Below are positions 41,901-53,900 of a DNA stretch of 64,000 nt, one piece after another. The position numbers and the translations under genes were made by a program. The DNA lies in contig OY294046.1 of assembly GCA_958510825.1 (NCBI GenBank), positions 11,138,847 through 11,202,846 on the forward strand, in the 5' to 3' direction. This DNA is from Brachypterus glaber. Taxonomy: Eukaryota; Arthropoda; Insecta; Coleoptera; Kateretidae. The notes beneath the pieces were generated by a model. That model was not told the origin of the DNA and did not search any database. It worked only from the letters and a program-made list of their open reading frames with translations. The first letter of the stretch is position 1. The number at the start of each line of letters is the position of its first letter.

Positions 41901-44900
41901 CTGTATTTTTGTAAACTTTTTAATTTAATTAATTTAAATTTAAAAGACTAAAATTAAAATAGACCATTCAATTTGTAAAAAAATTCACCTGCGGCGCTAG
42001 GGCTTTCTTACGTTCTTTTATTTAAATTGTAGAATTTGATAAAACCCCTCCCACTAGCAGATCCTGCGCATGGGCCTGGTTGCAATTAAGTTGATATTTT
42101 CTTATAATAGGTATTACATTATTACTTAAGCTGTTATGATTTCATAAAACTTGTGAAATGGTGTTCTCGAATTTGTATGGTGTTTTCGATAGCGAAAAGC
42201 TACCGTCTTTATGGTTACGCCTTGTTTGTTACTGGTTGAAACCGAAATTATGATAGTTAAAATTGGATCACAATTTTTAATCTAAAAGCCATTTTTTAAA
42301 ATATAACAACGGAAAAAGTCTCTTCTGATAACACCATTATTCCTACACACTAAATTTAAATATTAAACAGTTATAGAAAAAATATTTATATATTTATATT
42401 TATTGTAATGTACCAAGACCATAATGTACCATTGATCACATCCTAGTGTACCTTGGATCATCAACGTTATGTACCAACAAGGAAGATAATATGTAAATAA
42501 ATAAACTTAAGACGATATTATCTCTCCAAAACGGTTTTTATTATTATTATGACTTGTATACGTGTAATGTAATTGTTGTTGTTTGTTTTTAATTTTAATT
42601 ATTAGCCTGATGACGTTAAAAGGGCAGAAACATGTCGATATTATTTATATAATAATAATAATAATAAAAACAGTTTTGGAGAGATAATATCGTCTTAAGT
42701 TTATTTAAAACTACCTCCAATATGAGCAAGGATCATCATAAATATAATTTTTTAAGATATGTATAAAAAACAGCATTTTTATACAGAAATTTGTATTTTA
42801 TTGTTTCATTACAAAAAGAAATAAGGTTGCAATGTTTACAAGAAGTTACAATATATGAAATTTTTAACTTAAAATTAATAGGCAATAGAAAAATTAGGTA
42901 TGTAAATTAAATTTTACTTAAAATTATTTAACTAAATCATTTAATTTTAAAGCTAGAAAAGTCTACCTATAATCATCGATCCAAAGTTTGGACATTTTTC
43001 ATTTTTTCGATTTTAGGTTTCTTCCAAAAGTAAGCTTCTCAACATTCTATCTTATGTTTAAAACTGAAATATGGCATAACAAATTACTTACCATTAAGCA
43101 GTGATTCAGATAGAATGTGATTTAAAACACAAAACACAATCGTCAACTTGTAAAAAAATAAACAATAAAACCAAAATTGTTACTTTTTGAGCTGAAAAAT
43201 TGTATTTCTACTTTACTCGAAAACAATAGCACATGGACAACCACTCTCCCGCTTGCTTACACTCTACTCAGAAAAACATTGTCTTAGTACAGTTTTGTCA
43301 CGTAGATAGCAGCATCTGACAAGAAATTGAAGGGTGATCCAAGGTACACTATTCGATACCCCCAAACAACAAAGCTGTAACTCATATATTGTCATTTTTC
43401 ACGACAGCTAAATTTCGAAAATATTTTTTTTTTGTTATTGAAGGGTGGGGAAATGATTGAAGTGGAAAAGGAAGCCATGTGGTACATCATTTGAAAGCTT
43501 ATAAAATTTTCTATTTAACTGTTCTCTATTTAACTGTATAAGTATTTATTGTTTATTTATTGTTTGTTTCTGATAATATTTAAGTTTAGAATTTCTTACT
43601 TTAATGTTTTTAGGTAAACTTTTGGTTAAAATAGCTTGTGGATAAATCTGAGTAGTACCACCATGTGTGTCTTTCTTTTTTCAAGGCCTTTATCTATGAG
43701 TATAACTCAAAAAGGGTCTAACTTGAGTTACATCCTTGTTGCATGGAAGTGTCGTATTATCAAGGTACAACAGTCTCCCCTGCCGATAAAAACGCAATAC
43801 ACCATCCACTGTGGAGACCATACAATGGAATGCAAAGCATTACGTAAATTCACGGGTTGTTTCATTTTATTTTGCGTCCAATCTAGAAGATGAGATAATT
43901 ATTTTAATTATTTTAAATCGTGCAGTAGATAATGATTTTTTTTTAAATAACCCACTACATGCGATGTAATTTTAAAATCAGGTAATTATCGACTCAATTT
44001 AAACTAAATCACTAGTTACAGAATTAAATTATTTGTATTAAAATTCCACGCAGGTAATTTTTAAATTTAGGTTATTGCTTTTCCATTTTGAAAATTTTCA
44101 AAATTTCGGAAAGCCTTGTATTCTCGCAAATATTTTCAAATTTTATTTTTGTGTATTTTTGCGTCTTATGACGTTTTATGTCGATATAAATCAATTTCGA
44201 GCAAAAATCGATCGATCGGTCGGTCGATCGGCCTGTCCGGGAAATATTGTGGGCACGATAACTTAAGAACGCTTTAAGCTAGAGACTTGAAATTTGGCAT
44301 ACAGGTATTTTACCAAAATTTCTCGCTCGGGATTGTTTTTGGTAAACATTGGGGTGAGGCAAGGGGGGCAAGTGGGGAAAAATTTGAAAATTACTAAGTA
44401 TATATGGATTTTCAAGGTTGCTAAAATTGAATCTGATAAAAAAACTTTTCTAATTCCACCCCATTTTACAGGCGGAGGTGAAAATGGGAAAGCTCTTTTA
44501 CTGGGCGTAGTATTTTTAAATTAATACAGGGTTATTCACGGAAGTGGCCTATTAAACGTTTATGGAGAAACAATAACTTTAAAAGTCTGCTAATTTGCAC
44601 TTTGGGGTTTTTGAATATGGCCTATCGATTAAAAATATTTTCATGATTGTGCCACTTCCGGTTGTACCGGAAGTGGCACTTAACTTTGAGTTTTTAAATG
44701 GAACACCTCATATATTTTTTAATTTTTAAAATTTGCATTAAATTTGCTTTATTTTGATGTATAATACTTCATGTCTATCTTCAGTAGTTTTTGTGTTATT
44801 CAAGTTTTTAGCGAAAAATAAGTAAATTCAAGCACCCCTAAAAACAATAATTTCTCCTTGATTTTTTCAATTGGAGAAAATATGTTTTGTGTTTTGCTCA

Positions 44901-47900
44901 ATGATGCTTAAACGAATTATCCTATGCTAAAATGGAACCCAAAAATTATACAGGGTGTCTGAAAAAGCAGGTCAAATCTAACAAATTTAATATAGCCATA
45001 ACTCATTTTTTTTAAATGGCACCCTACATTTTTTTTTATTTGGTTAAATAGAGAATTCAATTTGCTTTAAAATAAGTATAGGATACCCTATACCTAACTT
45101 TAACCGTTTTTGAGCTATTTGCAAATTATTGTGAAACAGCCGTATTTCTGTTAAAATTTGTTATATTTTATAAAATAGGCCAGAAAAATTAATCGATTTT
45201 TATTTATTTACCTCAAAGATCATTATATTTACCTTAAAACTGGATTTTCATGTGCCCAGTAGTGTACATTTCTTCTGTTAAAAATACCCTGTTGAGAAAA
45301 TTTAGCCTCGTCCGTCCAAATTATTCTTTTTAAAAAGTTTGGTTTTTCTTGAATATTTATCAAAAGATTTTCACAAAAGTCCACTCTATTTTGAAAATCA
45401 TTAGGTTTTAAGGCCTGTATTTTTTGCTTTTTGTAATCGTGCATCTTGTGGTTTTTTAAAATTCTTTGGATGCTTGAATAGGAAATTCCCAAGTCGTAAC
45501 TAGCTGCAGGAATTGAGGCATGTGGATATGCATAAAAGTAACCCAAAACATTGACTTCGTTATTTTCGTTGTTTGTAATTGGTTTCGTAAGAGATTTCAC
45601 TGCATTTTCTTTTCCAAATTGAGAAATTTTTTTGTGTATTCTTCTAAATTTTTTACATGACATTCTTGGTAAATCAGGATATTTTGTATTAAAGTTTCTG
45701 CAGGTTCTACTAATTATTTTATCATTTTCACCAAAAATAGCAAATAAATCCAAAATAACAGGGTAAGAATAAGCCTCTGCCATTATTTTACACTAATTTA
45801 TCACGATAAGAACGATAACATTTAGGTTAAAAGAAATAAAAACACAATACAATTTTAAAAATTTACGTAATTGCAGAAATACTGCAAAATACTTCTTTTT
45901 CACATTAATTTGCAAATAGCTCGAAAACGGTTAAAGTTAGGTATAGGGTATCCTATACTTATTTTAAAGAAAATTGAATTCTCTATTTAAAAAAATAAAA
46001 AAAAATGTAGGGTGTCATTTAAAAAAAAAGAGTTATGGCTATTTTAATTTTGTTAAGTTTGACCTGCTTTTTCAGACACCCTGTATAAATTTTGGATTCC
46101 ATTTTAGCTTAGAATGATTCGCTTAACCATCATTGAGCAAAATACAAAACAAATTTTCTTCAATTTAAAAAATCAAGGAGAAATTATTGTTTTTAGGGGT
46201 GCTTGAATTTGCTTATTTTTCGCTAAAAACTTGAATAACTTAAAAACTACTGGAGATAGACATAACGTGTTATACATTAAAATAAAGCAAATTTTATGCA
46301 AATTTTAAAAATTAAAAGATATATGGGGTGTTCCATTTAAAAAATTAAAGTTGAGTGCCACTTCCGGTACAACCGGAAGTGGCACAAGCATGAAAACATT
46401 TTTAATCGATTGCCCATATTCAAAAACCCCAAAGTGCAAATTAGCAGACTTTCAAAGTTATTGGTTCTCCATAAACGTTTAATAGGCCACTTCCGTGAAT
46501 AACCCTGTATAGGCTACCATTAGAAATACTGCTGTAAAAAAAATACTTTTTCCTACGAGCGTGCGGAAAGATCACTCATATCACGCATATGGGTGTGGAA
46601 AGAAAGCCTTTTCCGCACGCATAAATATTGTTTAATTTCTTAATTGCGTAATGTTATTCTTGTTATATTTATTCATAATATTATAAAAATGTTTAAATTT
46701 TTTACCTGTTAATCGATTTTCTTATTGAAAAATTATAAAAATAAGATTTATTTCGATTTATTTGTTAAAATATAAAAGTATATTTTATTTTAACCCTGCT
46801 CGTAGGAAAAGTATTGTTCCTAACGCATGCGTAAAGAGGCTTTTCCGCACTTGTTATGAAAATAGCTATTCCCAGTTCATAAAAAAAAACAAAAAGAAAA
46901 ATAAAGAATTTTTTTTTGAAAAAAAAAATAAAAAATTGAAAAAAAAATTTAAAAAAAAATGAAAAAATTTTCAAATTTTTTTTTTGTCGAAAAACGAAAA
47001 TATTTGGGAAAAAATGAAAAAAGAAAAATTGTTTTCACCCTCTTACCCCCACCCCGATTTAGAACAGTTTTAATACACTATGAAAAAATCCACAAAATTT
47101 CTGTCATCAGTAGAGGAGTAGTTAATTTTCTAAATTTTAGAAAAATATTGCAACAATTTTTCTCCACAAAAAATAAATACGGGATGAATCAGTCAACTAT
47201 AAACGGCAAGCAAACGCCTTTTCTTATGCACGCGGTCATTTAAATAAAAATTAATTAAAAAAAATGTGATAAACAAATTATAATAATTAATTTTAATTAT
47301 TTTAAGTTCGTGGCTATTTTATTTTCGATTTTATTTAATTTGTTTGTGCGGTTTTACACATCCAACTATTATTTTTTTTTCAGTGTAATTTAAAGTTTAA
47401 GAAAAACATGTTTACTACTCACAGCGTCTGGAAATACAGATTTAGTTCAACTTTTAAATGACTCAAATATTATTCTCCAATTTTGACCAATTAAAAAAAA
47501 AGCGCTCTTTATTTATGTATATTTTTTAAAACGCCTGTCTAGTCTTAAAATATTCTAAATATTCTCGATGTGTCTAGATAGAAACCATGAAGAAGGGAAC
47601 TATGACATAATATTTGGGTTATTCAGAGGCAAAACTAAATCTTCATTCCCAGACACCGTGCACCACACTGTGCCTGAACAAGTTTAATGAGCAGCACTCG
47701 GCGAATTTCCAGTACTCGCATGGGCGCCGGGTCGACTCTAGCGTTGACGCGAGGTTTTAAATATTTACATTTCTTTTTATCTTGATTTTTTTTAATGATT
47801 CCATTTAAACGAGTAAGTGGAAAAAAAGTTATCCATAAATAAAAATTAAAAACAATCGTATTCTTAAGAGATAAAAATCGAATGACGGTTTTTTTATAAT

Positions 47901-50900
47901 GACTTTTTTTATTTTAGCCTTTTAGGCCAGGCTCTGAAGTCATAAAAGGTGGCTTGCGCTACATAAAGTCAAGGCAAGTTCTGATTTGGTAGATTTGTAC
48001 AGCTTAGTTTTCTTATTAATATTCCGAGTTTTCGACCTTGAGCGACCGCCGCTCGCGCCGCCATATTGGAAAAATGGTACCGAAAACCAGTTTTTCGATA
48101 ATATCTACTCTCCAGCGCCACCTAGGTTAAAAATAGCTATTACAAAAATTACATTACATTTTCTGCAACTTTCGTAGGAAACAGAGTCAATCTCAGCAAA
48201 TTTCTACAATATTTACTAAAAGAGTCTAGCAGAGTCTTGATTTTAATTAATATAATGCCCTTTACCTAAAAGACAACTGACCATAATTTCAAACCCTTAT
48301 CCTCCCCCCCATTGATTGATTAAAAAATGTCTCCTACAAAAGTTGCAGGAAATTTCATGCTCTATAATTTATGTAATAGCTATTTTTAACCTAGGTGGCG
48401 CTGGAGAGAAGATATTCTCGAAAAACTTGTTTTCGGTTGCATTTTTCCAATATAGCGGCGCGAGCGGCGGTCGCTCAAGGTCGAAAACTCGGAATATTAA
48501 TGAGGACACCAAACTGTTCAAACATACCAAATTAGAACTCTCCTTGGCCTTTTGTAAGTCAGAACCTACCCACTGCCTGGACTATTTGGACAAATATAAA
48601 GTTATTTAATATAGTTAAACATAGTATGGTTTATATGTATCACAGTGGTTACTTTGATATTTTAAATTAATATATTAGGTTTAGTAGAACAATAGTGGAA
48701 TTTCTAAGACTTGTTTGTGGAAAAAATAACAATAGTTTTTATAAACACCTGTATTCTGTCAAACTAAATTTCAATTTTGATAATATCCAGTGATATTATG
48801 AAGCTAAAGTTTGCAACGTTTTCTTGCAACGAAAATTCAAATAGTATATTAAAGTACTAGTTTCATAACATACGTTTTTAGCGCACCAGTACAAGTTTAG
48901 AAAACGAGCCGCTTGCGGCGAGTTTTTTAAAGTACTAGTGCGCTAAAAGCGTTTTATGCTTTAATATACTATTTGAATTTTCGATACAAAAAAACGTTGC
49001 AAACTTCAGCTTCATGTGATATTGAGCTTTGCCATGCTCACCTAACTTAAAATTTGTTTAGGCCCTGTGTGTACAATGTTTAACTTTTAAGTTTAAGTTT
49101 AAAAACTATAGAGATATATTTATACCTCGCAAAAGGACCCCCTTCCTTGGTGAATAGATAACATATGGAGTGTAGGTAAATTAAAGTAAATAAAGCAATA
49201 GATAGTCAAGTAAATTCACAACTATTCCGACTAACGGACTTCATTACAAAATAGTACCTAAACACATACCAATACTAGTAGGTAATATAATATTATTATC
49301 CATTTTGCCATGGAAATTTGGTATAACGCATTATCAAAAACAGCAAATTACCATGTTAAAATTAATTATCTCAAACCAACAAAATATCTGGTTTGAGATA
49401 TTAAGTTAAAATGGGCGAAATTCAAATCACGTATTTAAGTATTATTCTGTGATGACGTAAGTTGGAATAGCTGTAAATTTGACTATCATGATATTACAAC
49501 TAAAACTACTGCAACTACTTACGTGTCACTAATAAAGCTGCTAAATTTACAAAAAGAAAATTTCATACCAACAATTTTGTTTTTAAATATTTTCCTTGAA
49601 AAGTTTTAGATTAACTTTTTTAGTAGAAAAGAAAAAAAATTTCTTTGGGGCCACACTTTAAATACGAAACGCAAGAATTTGCAATTAAAAAAAATAATGC
49701 CACGTGACAAGGAAAGGGGGAGGTCAAAATGGCAAAAAATCTGCCGTGCTAAGCTGAAAGGTCCATCTACATAGGTTTAACATATACAGATAGGACCTTC
49801 ACGGTTCACCTGGGCGATTTTAAATAAAAATTTCGTGGACCCCTACATTTTTTGGACTAAAACATAACTGATGACATAAGAAATCAATTCCCATTTGAAA
49901 GAAAATCGTAAAAGATACACTTTTTTAGACAGATAAAAAAACGTTTTTTTGAGTAATAAGGCGTGAAAAAAAATCGCGATTTTCAAAATCAAAAACGCTC
50001 TCTGGCTTAAAAGTTGCTCCTTAGTAAAAAACAGTGGCCACTCAAAAATGAGCCAAATCGATAAATGTTTAGAGGTAGCTCAAAGTACTCAAACTTAAAA
50101 AAAAAAAATCGGTACCTGTTTTTCGGATAAAAACTAATACCGATAAAAATTGAGGAAATTTTGGAGGGTTTCTTTGGTAATATTTAGAAAAAATCTAAAT
50201 GTAAGAACTAATCCCCCCTCCCCTTAAGTTAGAACATAAAAAAAATTGCCAATTATTTGAAGATTTCGCGAAAATTTTATTTTTGCAAGTTTTTAAAAGT
50301 GCATAAAAAATAGTTTTAAATAAAAAATCTGCAAAATTATATATTAGTATAAAAGCATATATACATGTTAACCTACATATACAGAAAACATAATTTTTTT
50401 CCTCAAGTTGAGTAAAAAAAAATAATTTCGATTAGAAACCGGTTGGATTTTCTGTTTTTTGCCTAAAACTTTTTTCGGTGTACTTTTTTTTGATTTCTTG
50501 GTTGGAATACTTTTTTATGTAAAAATACACAAAAAAGTTTCTGTGGTTTAACATCGCAGGTTTAACCGTTTTAAAGATAAATGCATTTAAAAGTACATTT
50601 TTACGCATGAAGAACCAAAAATAAAAAAATTAAAAAATATAAAGCAAAAAACAAATATTTTAGTAATGAGTGGTTATTTAAATTAAAAACATAGAAAAAG
50701 TTTATATGCACCTTGGTCAAAAAATCATTCCTAAGGAAGTTATGTCCTTTTAAATATGCCCATTTTTAATAAATTTTCGAGAAATCTTCAAATAATTGAC
50801 GTTTTTTTTTATGTTCTAACTTAAGGCGAGGAGGAACATAATTTTTTTATTTTTCTCACAATTAGTATTGTTTCTAAATATTACCAAAGAAACCCTCCAA

Positions 50901-53900
50901 AATTTCCTTAATTTTATATACAATCACTTTTTATCCGAAAAACAGATATTTTTCAAAGTTTGAGTGTTTTGAGTTATCTCTAAACATTAATCGATTTGGC
51001 TTATTTTTGAGTGGCCACAGTTTTTTACTAAGGAGCAACTTTTGAGCCAGAGAGCGTTTTCGATTTCGCAAATCGGAACTTTTTGACACACAAAAAAACG
51101 TGTTTTTTATCTTTCTAAAAAAGTGTATCTTTTACGATTTTCTTTCAAATGGAAATTGATTTCTTATGTCATCAGGTATGTTTTAGTCCAAGAAATGTAG
51201 GGGTCCAGGAAATTTTTATTTAAAATCACCCAGGTGAACCGTGCCTTTCAGCTTAGGAAGGCAGAAATAACGTCCGCATATGCGATATTATAAGATCTTG
51301 AGTATTTAAGGAGCAAAAATTGTTTAAAGAAGAGTAGGAGTGTAGAAAAAAAACCATGGTTGTGGAGATTAATCATACACAACTAAAAAAACAAATCTAT
51401 AATAAAAAACTGTCTGCAATTAAAATTGTAATTGAATTTAGTTATTATCAAAGTATTTGGTAAAAATGAAGCCCCTAAAGGGACTTAATTCGCGCCTATA
51501 AATAGAACAAATGTACCTACGTGTAGTGTAGTACATGTGCTATACATAGGCGTACGTATAAAAAAATGTTACGGCCTTACATTTTCCATTTCTTATGAAA
51601 CTGTATAAACGTGTAAACGTTGATGGTGGTAACATCAAGCACTATTAAATGGTAAAGGAGACTACCGAGATTGGAAACGTTCCAGTATTACGTAACGCAA
51701 AATTTGGCCATTTTTGACCGACATGTAACGCGGCGTAATATTTTCGAGACCCCCACCCCCCCTATTTGTTACGTAACATTTTACAAAAAGTAAAAATAAA
51801 TAAAAGGAAATTTTGCTTTATGGTTTAAACCGGTTTTTAACCGGTTATTGCTTCCGTGTTTTAACCCAAAACCGGTCTGATGTAATTTCCGAAACCGGTT
51901 AACCGAAAACCGGTTTATGGCTATGGTTTTCCATCTCTAATTGTTTTTGTTTAGAGGATTTAGTTAACTGTTAACCACGCCGTGTGCAATAAAATTTGCA
52001 AGGAATCCGTCTCTTTAAGCCTAGATCATTGTTAAAAACGTGATCCAATAAACATTTTTTAAGTTTATAATTTTTTAGTGTAACATTTTTATTGCGCACA
52101 GATTGCTTTATGCCCCTTGAAAGCTCACATGATGATCCATCTAAAACCATCAGTGGTTTTAACATTGTTGTAACATATCTTCAACCTGTTTCGAATAAAA
52201 AATATCCAGTCTGATTGAACTTTATACCCCAGTTAAATCATGTTCCCATCATCCTATGGAACTCAAATTAAGTGCATACTAATCAGTTTAAAGTACAGTT
52301 TAACCCACCACAAGGTGGTGTTTATCCTCCTACAGGCCACTACATATAGGGAGATCTCGGTAGTCTCCTTTAAAGAAATGCAAAATTTAATTTCGGGAAG
52401 ATTTATAGAATTAGGTAAGCTAGTAGATAAATTTGATTTTATCTAACGGTAAGTTTAAGATGGAAAATAGCTTGGTTTTACCAAACTAAGTCAACTGTCT
52501 CAACCAATAAATTAATTGATTAATATTATTTTACTTTGATTTATCAGTTTTTGGTGGGACAAATGCATATTTGGATCGTATTATGCATAATATGTGAACC
52601 CAAATTTCAGTAAGTTGTTGAACTTCTTCCTTAATATATTTCAAACGTTTTGACTATAACACTTAAAATTATGCATTTGCTTTAATTGTTCATGTGTCAT
52701 AACATGTATAAAATTAAAATCGTTTAAAAGGAATTAGGTAAAATGTTCTCCAACCTACATTTATTTCAAAATGTGGGTTAACATGTTATTACAAAACACA
52801 GGTGTTTCGGCAAATGAAGCAAAGTTATAACCGTAGAAAAAGATTTACGTAAAACCCTTAAGCGCATAGTTTTATCAAGTGAATCACTTGCCCCCACCAG
52901 CGAAAAGCTCCCTGTCACGGGCGGAAAAAACTACATAACTGTGCCCTATAATACGCCACTGGTTTTAGTTTCATTAAGTAAATATGACTAATACTTCCCT
53001 CTCACTTGGTTATTTTTAATGAGTTCATATTAAATCCTTGTTGATTCATGCAATAAAAGATACGGGCATAGTTAACCGCAACTTGTATTCAAACTAAAGT
53101 CTACAATATTAAAAACATAGTAAAAATTATAGTAGTAACATAGTAGATATGAATCATTTAAGCATTTGGAGAAAATTTAATAAAATAAAATGTAGGGATA
53201 GTAAAGCTATGCTTAGTGTGCAAGTCCAAACCAGAAAAAAATGTAGAGTAGGGGGGGCTCAGCCCCCAGGGTGACACCCTCAAAAAATAAATCTTTGTCC
53301 CTGACGGTTTTAACCAAAACTTGGCACCCCTACAAAAAAAGAAAAAAGATTGGCGCCAAAAAAAATACCTTCATGAAAAAAAGTTTTGTCCCTGACGGGT
53401 TCTACCAAACTTAGCGCCCCTACAAAAAAAATTGGCGCCCCAAAAATTACCTTCACTTCAAGAAAGAAAACCTTTGTCCCTGACGATTTCTACCAAACTT
53501 GCAGCCCCCAGGGTGGCACCCTCAAAAAAAAATCTTTGTCCCTGACGGTTTTAACCAAAACTTGGGACCCCTGCAAAAAAAGAAAAAAGATTGGCGCCAA
53601 AAAAAATACCTTCATGAAAAAAAGTTTTGTTCCTGACGGGTTTTACCAAACTTAGCGCCCCTGCAAAAAAAATTAGCGCCCCAAAAATTACCTTTAGGAA
53701 AAAAAGCTTTTTCCCTGGCGGTTTCTACCGAACTTGGCACCCCTACAAAAAAAATTGGCGCCCAAACGTATTACTTTCCAATTTTACTTTCCCCAAGGAA
53801 AGTCTTGCGCAAAAAAAATCGAAAAATTTGTATTGCTTTTTTTTAAAAAAAGGCTCCGCCTTGTAAAAAATAAGCATTCTCGTGCACTGAAAACTAGGTT

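Larger units (their letters stand above)
44527..46507. mobile_element. 2-kb palindrome split at its centre by another transposon
   Basis: CAGGGTTATTCACGGAAGTG at 44527 is mirrored by CACTTCCGTGAATAACCCTG ending at 46507, with TA on both sides. Arms 44527-44950 and 46084-46507 are near-perfect inverted copies (each with GCCACTTCCGG and CCGGAAGTGGC). Removing 44951-46083 plus one TA restores a continuous palindrome across AAAATTATAAATTTTGG. Confidence 0.85.

Noticed and set aside
43636..43893. 85-codon + frame as a gene
   Set aside because: No recognisable motif, no matching splice sites, and stop-free length within chance for this region.
46762..47243. Lys/Asn/Phe-rich frames on both strands
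   Set aside because: They are translations of poly-A/poly-T low-complexity sequence.
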